From Bryobacteraceae bacterium (GTDB taxonomy: Bacteria > Acidobacteriota > Terriglobia > Bryobacterales > Bryobacteraceae), in NCBI GenBank assembly GCA_030039005.1, contig JASHQT010000574.1:1-22158 (forward strand): a stretch of DNA of 22,158 nucleotides, given 5' to 3'. How positions within the stretch are numbered: the stretch's first letter is position 1; every line of letters starts with the position of its first letter. A program made the position numbers and the translations under genes. The notes under the pieces are model-generated. The model ran no database searches, had not been told where the DNA came from, and worked only from the letters and a program-made list of their open reading frames with translations. Positions 1-8,237 of this stretch are shown in pieces.

Positions 1-87
1 GATACCACCCGGCGGAGCCGGGGTTTGACCGAGTGCGCAAACCGCGCCCGCCAGCACAATTGTTAGAGCGGATGTGTTCGCTCGCAT
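1..87 (-). CDS. 5' end of an exported protein of unknown function (partial)
   Basis: An ATG on the minus strand at 87-85 opens a frame that runs off the left edge of the window, giving 29 codons. The translation starts MRANTSALTIVLAGAVCALG and continues with QTPAPPGG. It has a polar start with one Arg, a hydrophobic stretch and a small-residue region, which reads as a signal peptide followed by a Pro-rich mature start. Nothing beyond export can be inferred. The gene is divergent from the quinohemoprotein dehydrogenase, with only 31 bases between the two proposed start codons, so they may share a control region. The frame is short, so it could be a chance reading, but the signal-peptide pattern right at a divergent junction supports it. 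Confidence 0.5.
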   Translation of the reverse strand, partial: MRANTSALTIVLAGAVCALGQTPAPPGGI

Positions 88-93
88 TTTCGT

Positions 94-99
94 TATGAT
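94..99 (+). promoter_or_regulatory. possible -10 element of the dehydrogenase gene
   Basis: TATGAT at 94-99 is one mismatch from the sigma70 -10 consensus and lies 19 bases before the ATG at 119. No good -35 box is seen at the usual distance; a TTGTTA at 60-65 is too far upstream. If this is used, the 5' leader would be only about 13 nt and no Shine-Dalgarno sequence is visible in it. Weak evidence. Confidence 0.25.
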
Positions 100-118
100 A
101 CACTGCCCCCGAAATCCC

Positions 119-1885
119 ATGCGTTTACTACTTCTGTTCGCCTGTGCCGCCGGCGCGTTTGCCGCCGCCCCCGACGGCGCCGAAGTTTTCCAGAGGAACT
201 GCGCGTCGTGCCATCAAGCCGCTGAGGCGGGATCGCGTGTCCCCACTCGCGATGAACTCGCCAAGCTCACTCCCGAACAAGTAATGAACGCGCTGCTGCG
301 CGGCAAAATGACCATCCAGGGCGGCGCGCTCTCCACCAATGAGATTCGCGCTGTTTCGTTGTACGCCAGCGGCAAGAGTTTTTCGACCGTGGCCATCGAT
401 CCCGCGGCCGGCCGCTGCCCCGGCAATCCCAAGCCGTTCTCGCCCACCGCCGGCGATTGGAACGGATGGGGCGTGAATCTTTCCAATGCCCGCTATCAGG
501 CGAAGCCGGGCTTAACGGCCGCCGACGTGCCGCGCCTCAAACTGAAATGGGCTTTCGGCTTTCCCGATGACACGCAGGCCGCCGCCCAACCTACCATCGT
601 GGGCGGCCGCATTTTCGTCGGCACCAACGGCGGCACGGTGTATTCGCTCGATGCCTCCACGGGCTGCGTGTACTGGACCTACGACGCGGCCGGCGTCGTG
701 CGCACGGCCATCAGCATTGAGCGCTCTCCGAACTCCCATCGCTGGGTCGCCTATTTCGGCGATTATCACGCTTGGGCGCACGCCGTGGACGCGGAAACCG
801 GTCAGGAGATCTGGAAGGTGCACGTGGACGATCATCCGGCCGCGCGCATCGTCGGATCGCCCACTTACTACAAAGACCGGCTCTACGTTCCCGTGGCGTC
901 GTCGGAAGAGCTGCTCGGCGGTTCGCCGACATACGAATGCTGCACGTTTCGCGGCAATCTCTCGGCGCTCAACGCCGAAACCGGCAAGGTGATCTGGAAA
1001 TCGTATTCCATTCCCGATCCGCCGAAATTCTACAAGACCAATTCAGCCGGCACCAAGCTGTACGGCCCCGCGGGCGCGGGCATCTGGAACTGCCCAACGA
1101 TCGACGAGAAGCGCCAGCGCGTGTACGTCGGCACCGGCAATTCGTTCACGGGCATTGACGTGCCTTCCAGCGATTCCATTCTCGCGTTCGATCTCTCGAC
1201 CGGCAGTTTGCTTTGGGTCTCCCAGGCCACGCCCCACGACAACTGGATGGTCGGCTGCCCGAAGAATCCCAATTGTCCGGAGAATCCCGGCGAAGATACC
1301 GATTTCGGCAGCGCCTCCGTGCTGCGAACCGTCAATGGCAAACAAATCTTAGTCGCGACACAAAAGACCGGCGTCGTGTACGGCCTCGATCCCGATCAGC
1401 GCGGCAAGGTCATCTGGCAAACCCGCATCGGCGTGGGCGGCGCGCAAGGCGGCATCCTGTGGGGCGGCGCGCTCGACGCTCGCACCATCTATGCCGCCGT
1501 GTCCGATCTCAACAAACGCGACGGAATGCCGGGAATGTACGCGCTCCAGTTTGACTCTGGCTCCAAGCTCTGGGGCACGCCCGCGCCCGAGGGAGCCGGC
1601 GTGAAAGCTGCGCTGGCCGCCGTCTCGGCCATGCCGGGCATTGCATTTTCCGGATCCTGGGGCGGACACCTGCGGGCATATTCGACCAAGACCGGCGAAA
1701 TCGTGTGGGACTTCGACGCCATGCGCGATTTCGAAACCATCAACCATATTCCGGCGCACGGCGGATCGTTCGACGGCGGCGGACCCGCCATCGCGGACGG
1801 CATGGTGGTCTCGACCAGCGGTTACGGATTCGTCGGCGGAAAAGCAGGAAACGTGCTGCTGGCGTTTTCCGTCGACGGCAAGTAG
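119..1885 (+). CDS. PQQ-dependent quinohemoprotein dehydrogenase with N-terminal cytochrome c domain (polyvinyl-alcohol-dehydrogenase type)
   Basis: Predicted periplasmic alcohol-type dehydrogenase of 588 residues. The start at 119 gives a signal peptide (MRLLLLFACAAGAFAA); an ATG at 74 would add 15 residues that break it and would overlap the divergent gene. A small cytochrome c domain follows, with the haem-binding motif CASCH at residues 28-32 and a possible Met ligand at 64. The rest is a beta-propeller in which at least seven blade ends of the form TG-x(2-3)-W are visible, such as AETGKVIWK, STGSLLWVS and KTGEIVWDF. Adjacent Cys274-Cys275 (motif ECC) match the vicinal disulfide of PQQ alcohol dehydrogenases. 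Domain order, cytochrome first then propeller, is that of polyvinyl alcohol dehydrogenase rather than of methanol dehydrogenase or the cytochrome-last quinohemoprotein alcohol dehydrogenases. Electrons would pass from PQQ to haem c. The substrate is unknown. It converges on the next gene with a 3-base gap. Confidence 0.85.
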   Translation: MRLLLLFACAAGAFAAAPDGAEVFQRNCASCHQAAEAGSRVPTRDELAKLTPEQVMNALLRGKMTIQGGALSTNEIRAVSLYASGKSFSTVAIDPAAGRCPGNPKPFSPTAGDWNGWGVNLSNARYQAKPGLTAADVPRLKLKWAFGFPDDTQAAAQPTIVGGRIFVGTNGGTVYSLDASTGCVYWTYDAAGVVRTAISIERSPNSHRWVAYFGDYHAWAHAVDAETGQEIWKVHVDDHPAARIVGSPTYYKDRLYVPVASSEELLGGSPTYECCTFRGNLSALNAETGKVIWKSYSIPDPPKFYKTNSAGTKLYGPAGAGIWNCPTIDEKRQRVYVGTGNSFTGIDVPSSDSILAFDLSTGSLLWVSQATPHDNWMVGCPKNPNCPENPGEDTDFGSASVLRTVNGKQILVATQKTGVVYGLDPDQRGKVIWQTRIGVGGAQGGILWGGALDARTIYAAVSDLNKRDGMPGMYALQFDSGSKLWGTPAPEGAGVKAALAAVSAMPGIAFSGSWGGHLRAYSTKTGEIVWDFDAMRDFETINHIPAHGGSFDGGGPAIADGMVVSTSGYGFVGGKAGNVLLAFSVDGK

Positions 1886-1888
1886 CCT

Positions 1889-4117
1889 TCACGCATCGGC
1901 GCGCCCGCGCAAACCATCCAGCGCGGTCAGGATCTCGAGCTTCGCCAGTAGATCCTTCGCGTGGATCGGCTTGGACATGTAGTCGTCCATTCCGGCCGCG
2001 ATGCAGCGCTCGCGGTCGCCTTCCATGGCATGCGCGGTTAGCGCCAAAATCGGCGTATGGCGGCCGCTAGCATCCTCCAGCTTGCGGATAGCTGCCGTCG
2101 CGTCCAACCCGTTCATGTTCGGCATCTGCACGTCCATAAGGATCAGGTCGAACTCGCTTCGCGAGCATGCCTCCACGGCCTCCCGTCCGTCCTTGGCGAT
2201 CGCGACCTCGTAGCCATGCCGTTTGAGAATATTGGTGGCGAGAATCCGGTTGGTGGGTTCATCTTCCACCACCAGAACCCGAATGCTGCGGCCGGCACGT
2301 GCCTCTGGAACGCGCAGCGAAGTCAGCGGGGGCGCGCCGGCCTCGGTGAGCGCCTTCACCATCGCTTCGTGCAGCATGGAAGTAGTGACGGGCTTGGTCA
2401 GATAGACTGAAATGCCGAGTTCCTCGCATTGTTCCGAACTCACTTGCCTGCCCACGCTGCTGAGCATCATGATCGGTGGCCTGGCGGGCGCCGCTTGCGC
2501 CAGCATTCGGCGTACCAGCTCCAACCCGTCCATGCCTGGCATCTGAAAATCCACCAAGATGAGTTGGAACTGCCGCCCTTCACGTTGCGCCTCTCGCGCC
2601 AGCTCCAGCGCTTGTGCGCCGCTCGACGCTTCCACCGGATTCATGCCCCAACGTCTGCAGTTTTCCATCAGGATTTGCCGATTCGTGGCGTTGTCGTCCA
2701 CCACCAGCGCGGCGAGGCCCCGCAAATCGATCGGGCTTGACTCGCTCCCGGCCCCGGTACTGCTTGCGTGTTCGAATCTCGCGGTGAAATGGAACGCGCT
2801 GCCCTGGCCCGGCTCGCTTACCACCCAGATCGCGCCGCCCATCAGTTTCACCAGGCTGGCGCAGATGGCCAACCCCAGCCCCGTTCCGCCGTGACGCCGC
2901 GTGCTCGAGCCGTCCACCTGCACGAAAGCATCGAAGATGGTCGCCTGCTTGTTGTGCGGGATTCCTACGCCAGTGTCCGCCACCACAAAATGGACCACAG
3001 CGCTGCCTTCGCTAGTCTCGTCCAGGTGCGTGGTGACTGTCACTTCGCCGCGTTCGGTAAATTTGATCGCATTGCCGATCAGATTCACCAGAATCTGCCG
3101 CAGACTGTTCGGATCGCCGATCAGGCTGCCCGGAACATCCTGCCGCACCTGGTAGGCCAGCTCCAGGCCCTTCTCGTGCGCCGGCAGCGCCAGCGCCTTC
3201 ACCGTATCGGCCAGCAGGGCCTCGAGATCGAACTCCAGGCGCTCCAGTGTGACCTTGCGGGCCTCGAGTTTCGAGAAATCCAGAATGTCGTTGATGATCG
3301 CCAGCAGCGAATTCGCCGAATTCTGGACGATCTCGAGAAACTCTCTCTGGTCCGGCTGCAACTCCGTCTCCAGAACCAGAGCGGTCATGCCGATGATACC
3401 GTTCATCGGTGTGCGAATTTCATGGCTCATGTTGGCCAGGAATTCGCTCTTCAGGCGCGCCATTTCCTCGGCCTTCTCCTTCGCCGCGCGGAGTTCCTCG
3501 TTCGCCGCCCTCAATTCTGCTGTCCGCTTGACCACTTCCCCTTCGAGCTGCGCGCGATGCTCCTGAAGCTTGCGGTCGCGTTCGGCCAGACGCGCGTTTT
3601 CTTCCTCCAGCAGGCTTTTGGCAATGGCGCTGCCCATCTGCTCGCCAATAAATTGGATGGCGCTGATCTCCTCGCCCGAATGCTGGTGTGCGTCGCGATG
3701 ATGGACGTTGATGACGCCGATGGTCCGGCTCTTGTACACCAGCGGCACGGATAAGAACGCCTCATAGGTGTCCTCCACCAGCCTGGAAAACATCTTGAAC
3801 CGTGGATCGGCGGATGCGCGCGAAGCCAGCGCGACGACGGACTGGTGCTCGGCTACCCAGCCGGTGATTCCCTCGCCCAGTTTCACGCGCAGGTCGTCCA
3901 TGTGCTCGGCCCGCGGGACCTGAGACGCGCGCAACACAAAATCACCGCTCGCCGATTCGAGCAAATAAATAAGACAGGCGTCGCAGCGTGTGGATTGCGC
4001 GGTCAGCCCGACGATCTGGCCCAGCATTTCGTCCAGCGACAATTCCGATGTGACGATACGGCTCACCTGGTGTAGGAGCGTGAGGGGGGAGCCTCGCCGT
4101 GACAGGTCATCCGACAT
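1889..4117 (-). CDS. GAF-domain hybrid sensor histidine kinase with two receiver domains
   Basis: A 742-residue soluble kinase with no membrane segment. Domains in order: GAF sensor (about 27-166), coiled coil (about 170-225), HisKA with H-box [11 protein letters not shown] and phospho-acceptor His232 (about 224-290), HATPase with N-box [18 protein letters not shown] and GGTGLGLAI (about 335-448), receiver 1 (about 466-585, Asp523 in [11 protein letters not shown]) and receiver 2 (about 611-730, Asp662 in [11 protein letters not shown]). Both receivers keep the acidic pair (VDD, VED) and the C-terminal Lys. This is a BarA/TorS-like phosphorelay kinase without its own HPt, so it needs a separate HPt or response regulator, and none is in the window. 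The GAF ligand cannot be told from sequence. The kinase core resembles that of the second kinase here at 16379-18793. The start was chosen as the first Met; the upstream Shine-Dalgarno is poor. Confidence 0.92.
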   Translation of the reverse strand: MSDDLSRRGSPLTLLHQVSRIVTSELSLDEMLGQIVGLTAQSTRCDACLIYLLESASGDFVLRASQVPRAEHMDDLRVKLGEGITGWVAEHQSVVALASRASADPRFKMFSRLVEDTYEAFLSVPLVYKSRTIGVINVHHRDAHQHSGEEISAIQFIGEQMGSAIAKSLLEEENARLAERDRKLQEHRAQLEGEVVKRTAELRAANEELRAAKEKAEEMARLKSEFLANMSHEIRTPMNGIIGMTALVLETELQPDQREFLEIVQNSANSLLAIINDILDFSKLEARKVTLERLEFDLEALLADTVKALALPAHEKGLELAYQVRQDVPGSLIGDPNSLRQILVNLIGNAIKFTERGEVTVTTHLDETSEGSAVVHFVVADTGVGIPHNKQATIFDAFVQVDGSSTRRHGGTGLGLAICASLVKLMGGAIWVVSEPGQGSAFHFTARFEHASSTGAGSESSPIDLRGLAALVVDDNATNRQILMENCRRWGMNPVEASSGAQALELAREAQREGRQFQLILVDFQMPGMDGLELVRRMLAQAAPARPPIMMLSSVGRQVSSEQCEELGISVYLTKPVTTSMLHEAMVKALTEAGAPPLTSLRVPEARAGRSIRVLVVEDEPTNRILATNILKRHGYEVAIAKDGREAVEACSRSEFDLILMDVQMPNMNGLDATAAIRKLEDASGRHTPILALTAHAMEGDRERCIAAGMDDYMSKPIHAKDLLAKLEILTALDGLRGRADA

Positions 4118-4285
4118 GGGGTAAATTCGAGCCTAAGAGAAGGGACGGGACGGGTCAATCAAAACTTCAATCAAAACTTTCTATGATGGGCATACAGGTG
4201 GCGTCCAGGGCAATGCTGCGCGCCCACGATATATAAAGAAAAGATAAAAGTTCTAAAAAATCTCACGCAGCGTCCCTTAAATAGA
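4118..4285. promoter_or_regulatory. divergent intergenic region with tandem 12-bp repeat and AT-rich patch
   Basis: This 168-base gap separates the minus-strand kinase from the plus-strand envelope operon, so it should carry both promoters. It holds a perfect tandem repeat of TCAATCAAAACT at 4155-4166 and 4167-4178, and an AT-rich stretch from about 4229 to 4260 that contains TATATAAAG, a possible -10 element for the operon. No convincing -35 box is seen. The tandem repeat could be a protein-binding site; that is inference only. Confidence 0.35.
4155..4178. repeat. perfect 2 x 12-bp tandem repeat
   Basis: The unit TCAATCAAAACT occurs twice head to tail, with one extra T after the second copy. 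It sits 38 bases before the kinase start codon on the minus strand. The spacing of 12 bp is slightly more than one helical turn, so two bound proteins would lie on nearly the same face of the DNA. No known operator is recognised. Confidence 0.7.
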
Positions 4286-5200
4286 ATGCCGCGCCAGGCG
4301 CCGCAAACTTCCTTCTATCACCGAACTGCCGCTTTGGCGGAAGAGATCTTCGATCATTGGTCGCGCGATAACGCCCCGCGCCTGGCCGCCTCCCTCGCCT
4401 ATTACACAATTCTTTCCTCGGCTCCTTTGCTGGTAGTCTCGATCGCCGTAGCCGACTTCTTTTTCGGCGACAAAGCCGTGGAGGGCCAACTGGCCTGGGA
4501 AATCGAGACCCTGGTCGGTGGACAGGCCGCGCAAGCCATTCAGGCCATCCTGCGCAACGCGCATCGGCCGTCCAGCGGCCTCATCGCCACGATATTAAGC
4601 ATTGCGACACTCATGGTGGGCGCGTCTTCCGTAGTCGTTGAATTGCACTCGGCGCTCAACCTGATTTGGGGAATTCCCGATCCGGACGGCGGCTCCATGG
4701 TGGCCAACGTGGTGGCATTTCTCAAACAGCGCTTGTATTCGTCGCTCATGATCCTGGCGGCCGGATGCCTGCTGCTGGTTTCGCTCATCGCCAGCGTCTC
4801 CCTCGCTGCCGTCGACAGCTTTTTTCAACCCCTCCTGCCATTGCCGCCAAGCCTCCTGCATTTGGCCACCTTCGCCGCCTCCTTCCTGATCGTTATGCTG
4901 ATCTTTGGGGCCATCTACAAATTGCTTCCCGATGTGCGCTTGACATGGAACGATGTATTGATGGGCGCGGCGGTCACGTCCCTGCTGTTCACCATCGGCA
5001 AGCAGTTACTGGCGATTTATCTAAGCCACGTGGGCTTTCAATCCACCTATGGCGCGGCCTGGACTCTGGTGATCTTCCTGGTGTGGATCTATTACTCGGC
5101 GCAGCTCTTCTTCCTGGGCGCCGAATTCACCAAGGTATACGCCCGGCGCTACGGATCGCACCGCGGCGTAACGAAAACCCTAACCGGGGGTCCAACATAA
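4286..5200 (+). CDS. YihY/BrkB family inner-membrane protein
   Basis: A 304-residue integral membrane protein. About six hydrophobic segments are visible, near residues 33-60, 95-125, 150-176, 190-215, 220-247 and 257-285. Family signatures include the N-terminal LAASLAYYTILSSAPLL block, YKLLPDVRLTW in the middle and the C-terminal TYGAAWTLVIFLVWIYYSAQ followed by LFFLGAEFTKVYA. Members were once called ribonuclease BN, but that enzyme activity belongs to another protein; the true role is not settled, and transport or lipid-related roles have been suggested. It opens the envelope operon: its TAA stop at 5198-5200 is followed directly by the GTG of the BamA-like gene, so the two are very probably co-transcribed. 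The short basic tail after the last helix (ARRYGSHRG) is normal for the family. The Shine-Dalgarno before the ATG is weak. Confidence 0.88.
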   Translation: MPRQAPQTSFYHRTAALAEEIFDHWSRDNAPRLAASLAYYTILSSAPLLVVSIAVADFFFGDKAVEGQLAWEIETLVGGQAAQAIQAILRNAHRPSSGLIATILSIATLMVGASSVVVELHSALNLIWGIPDPDGGSMVANVVAFLKQRLYSSLMILAAGCLLLVSLIASVSLAAVDSFFQPLLPLPPSLLHLATFAASFLIVMLIFGAIYKLLPDVRLTWNDVLMGAAVTSLLFTIGKQLLAIYLSHVGFQSTYGAAWTLVIFLVWIYYSAQLFFLGAEFTKVYARRYGSHRGVTKTLTGGPT

Positions 5201-8200
5201 GTGCGCTGCTCGCTTCGGCCGGCGCGAAGGAGGGCGTGTGCCTTCGCATGCCTGCTCACATTCCTCGCCCTCGCGAGAGCGCCGGCCCAAACACAAGCCT
5301 TCGAGTCTTCCGGGTTCGAAGGCAAACCCATCGTCGATGTTCAGTTTCCTAACGGCCAGCCTCTCGACCCGGCCGATCTCGCGCGTGCGATGCCGCTCAA
5401 AAAAGGCGAGCCCTTGCGAGCCACCAACGTGGCACAAGCCATCGACGGGCTGTACGCCACCGGCCGTTTCGAGGACGTCGTGGTCGAAGCCGTGCCCTCC
5501 GGGGCGGGCGTCATAGTTCAGTTGGTCACCACCAATGCGCGCTTCCTCGGGGGGACCAGCGTGAAGGGCAGGGTGACCGAGGAACCCAATGACGCTCAGT
5601 TGCTCAGCGCCACCGAGCTTTCCCTCGGCGCGCCTTTTCACGACGGCGACGTCACCGAAGCCGTTGATCGCATTGAGCGACTGCTCAAAGCCAACGGATT
5701 CTACGGCGCTCAGGTGACTCCGCTGCTGGAACAAGGAAAGGACGCGCAACAGGTCTTTCTTTCTTTCGAGATCCACAAAGGCGAGCGCGCCAAGTACGAT
5801 ACGCCCATGATTACCGGCGTGACCAAACTTCCCGACTCCACGATTCTCGGCGCTACCGGCTGGCGCTTTCCGTTCATCCATTGGTGGAAACATGTGTCCA
5901 GCTCCCGCACCCGCGGCGGCGTGCAAGGCATCCTGAAGAAATACGCGCGCAAGGACCGGCTGATGGCCAAGGTGGAGCTGAAAAACCTGGATTACGACGC
6001 TGTTCATAGACGCGTGCATCCGGAGCTCGAGATTCAAGCCGGGCCCGTCGTCAAGATCACGTCCGCGGAAACCAAGGTCTCGCACCGCGTTTTGAAGCGA
6101 TACGTCCCCGTTTACCAGCAAGGCGCCGTGGACGACGATCTTCTCGAAACCGGCAAGCGCAATTTGCAGGAATATTTTCAAAGCAAGGGCTACTACGACG
6201 TGAGCGTCGACTTCAAAGTGCAGCCCGTTCAGGACGACCGCGAAACCGTGGAATATGCGATTTCGCGCGGCATGCGCTATCGGCTGGTGCGCGTCAGCAT
6301 CAGCGGCAATCGTTATTTCGATACCGGCACCATTCGCGACCGCATGTTCATGCAGCCGGCCGGATTTCTGGTCCTCCGCCACGGCCGCTACAGCGAGGCG
6401 TTCCAGCGCCGCGACGAACAAAGCATCGCAAACCTGTACGCGTCCAACGGATTTCGCGACGCCAAGGTCACCACGGAAGTCAGCAAGGATGTGCGCGGGC
6501 GGACCGGAGACATCGCCGTTACGGTTCGTATCGACGAAGGCTCACAGTGGCTGGTGAGTGATCTGGCTATCCAGGGCCTAACGCAATTCAAAGCGCCTGA
6601 TCTCCCCGGACTCGCCTCTTCGGCCGGTCAGCCGTTTTCCGAGTTAAATGTTGCGAACGACCGCGAGACCTTGCTCAGCTTCTACTACACGCGCGGTTTT
6701 CCCAAAGCCGACTTCAAGGCCTCCTGGCGCACGGTGAGGCCGGACCGCGTGAGCCTGGTTTACGACATTACGGAAGGCCGCCGCGAGTATGTTCGGGACG
6801 TGCTGACCTCGGGGCTCAAAGTCACGCGTCCCAGCGTGGTGGACAAAGTCATGACCATCAGACCCGGCGATCCGCTATCGCCTATCGAGCAGACTGACAT
6901 CCAGCGCAATCTCTACGATCTCGGCGTCTTCGCCAACATCGAGACGGCCATCGAAAATCCGGACGGCGACACGGACCACAAATACGTCCTGTATCATTTT
7001 GACGAGGCCAATCGCTATACGTTCTCGGTGGGATTCGGCGCGATCCTGGCGCAATTTGGAACGCCCAATAGCACTTCGCTCGCGGCGCCGGGAGGAACCA
7101 CCGGGGTCAGCCCAGAAGGATCCATCAGCGTCAGCCGCTTGAATTTCCTCGGCCTGGGTCACACTGTAAGCTTGCAAGCCGCCTACTCCACCATCGAGAA
7201 GCGGGCCGCACTCACTTACACCCAACCGCGATTTCTGGGCGACCAGGGCCAGACGTTGACCTATTCGCTGCTTTACGACAACACGCTGGACGTCCGGACT
7301 TTTGCCGCGCGGCGTGAACAAGCCTCCGTGCAGCTCTCGAAGAAATTCTCGAAAAGCCTGACGGGCCTGTTCCAGGCTTCCTACCGCTCGGACTCCGTGA
7401 GCGACATCGTCATCCCGGTTCTGCTGGTGTCTCAATTTCTCCAGACCGTCCGGCTGGGCATCCTCTCGGGCAGTTTCGTCCAGGACCGGCGCGATAATCC
7501 CGCTAATCCGCATCATGGCATGTACAACACCGGAAACTTCGAGCTGAGCGGAAAATTTTTCGGATCGCAGCGCAGCTTCGCGCGCGCGCTGCTCCGCAAC
7601 GCCACGTATTATTCGCTGGGCAAGAACTGGGTGCTTGCGCGCCAGACGCAATTCGGAGTGATCGTGCCGTTTTCGCCGCCGGCCGGCATCGACGCTCAGG
7701 AATCCGTCCCGTTGCCGGAGCGCTTCTACGCCGGCGGCGCCGATTCGTTGCGCGCGTTCCCCTTCAATGAAGCCGGCCCGCGCGATACCGGCGCGCCGCT
7801 CGTGCCAGGCGGCCCCACGTCCGAACCCACCGGCTTTCCCCTCGGCGGCAATGCGCTTTTCATCAATAACGTTGAACTCCGTTTCCCTTTCATAGGCGAA
7901 AATATTCAAGGCGTGTTCTTCCACGATATGGGCAACGTCTATTCCAGCCTCAGCGCGATTTCGTTCCGTTTCCATCAGAATAACGAGCAAGACTTCGACT
8001 ACATGGTCCACGACGTGGGATTCGGCGTGCGCTACAAGACGCCCGTGGGCCCGCTGCGCGTGGATCTGGCCTACAGCATCAATCCGCCGCACTTCGTCGG
8101 CTTCTCTGGAACGCCCGCCGAGATATTGAACTGCAACCCCAACAAGCCCCTTTCCCAGCTTCCCGGCTATTGCGCCAGTACGCCGCAAAGCATCAGCCAT

Positions 8201-8236
8201 TTCCAATTCTTTGTTTCGATCGGGCAAACTTTTTAG
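5201..8236 (+). CDS. BamA/TamA family outer-membrane assembly protein with about seven POTRA repeats
   Basis: A 1011-residue Omp85-type protein that would insert or help insert beta-barrels, or pair with TamB, in the outer membrane. The GTG at 5201 is the only sensible start: it follows the upstream stop directly, has GGGGG about 11 bases before it and gives a basic signal peptide (to about residue 30). By eye the periplasmic part divides into seven POTRA-like units, near 42-120, 121-200, 202-286, 287-365, 364-455, 456-533 and 534-608. Each has the helix motif ending in a short x-GF/GY/GR-F turn, such as YFQSKGYYDV, LYASNGFRDA and LYDLGVFANI. The barrel runs from about 609 and ends in SIGQTF, with the terminal Phe typical of outer-membrane proteins. 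E. coli BamA has five POTRAs and TamA three, so this one is long. Position next to TamB favours a TamA-like role, but a BamA role cannot be excluded. Confidence 0.9.
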   Translation: MRCSLRPARRRACAFACLLTFLALARAPAQTQAFESSGFEGKPIVDVQFPNGQPLDPADLARAMPLKKGEPLRATNVAQAIDGLYATGRFEDVVVEAVPSGAGVIVQLVTTNARFLGGTSVKGRVTEEPNDAQLLSATELSLGAPFHDGDVTEAVDRIERLLKANGFYGAQVTPLLEQGKDAQQVFLSFEIHKGERAKYDTPMITGVTKLPDSTILGATGWRFPFIHWWKHVSSSRTRGGVQGILKKYARKDRLMAKVELKNLDYDAVHRRVHPELEIQAGPVVKITSAETKVSHRVLKRYVPVYQQGAVDDDLLETGKRNLQEYFQSKGYYDVSVDFKVQPVQDDRETVEYAISRGMRYRLVRVSISGNRYFDTGTIRDRMFMQPAGFLVLRHGRYSEAFQRRDEQSIANLYASNGFRDAKVTTEVSKDVRGRTGDIAVTVRIDEGSQWLVSDLAIQGLTQFKAPDLPGLASSAGQPFSELNVANDRETLLSFYYTRGFPKADFKASWRTVRPDRVSLVYDITEGRREYVRDVLTSGLKVTRPSVVDKVMTIRPGDPLSPIEQTDIQRNLYDLGVFANIETAIENPDGDTDHKYVLYHFDEANRYTFSVGFGAILAQFGTPNSTSLAAPGGTTGVSPEGSISVSRLNFLGLGHTVSLQAAYSTIEKRAALTYTQPRFLGDQGQTLTYSLLYDNTLDVRTFAARREQASVQLSKKFSKSLTGLFQASYRSDSVSDIVIPVLLVSQFLQTVRLGILSGSFVQDRRDNPANPHHGMYNTGNFELSGKFFGSQRSFARALLRNATYYSLGKNWVLARQTQFGVIVPFSPPAGIDAQESVPLPERFYAGGADSLRAFPFNEAGPRDTGAPLVPGGPTSEPTGFPLGGNALFINNVELRFPFIGENIQGVFFHDMGNVYSSLSAISFRFHQNNEQDFDYMVHDVGFGVRYKTPVGPLRVDLAYSINPPHFVGFSGTPAEILNCNPNKPLSQLPGYCASTPQSISHFQFFVSIGQTF

Positions 8237-8237
8237 C

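Noticed and set aside
74..118. Upstream start for the quinohemoprotein dehydrogenase
   Set aside because: It would overlap the start of the divergent gene and add residues that spoil the signal peptide beginning at 119.
2768..3754. Plus-strand frame of 328 codons opposite the GAF kinase
   Set aside because: The minus strand encodes intact GAF, HisKA and HATPase motifs here; the plus-strand product is rich in Arg, His and Gln with no domain.
5180..6421. Long open frame (413 codons) on the minus strand inside the BamA-like gene
   Set aside because: It lies opposite a clearly recognisable Omp85 protein, and its translation has no recognisable domain. Long antisense frames are expected in GC-rich coding DNA.
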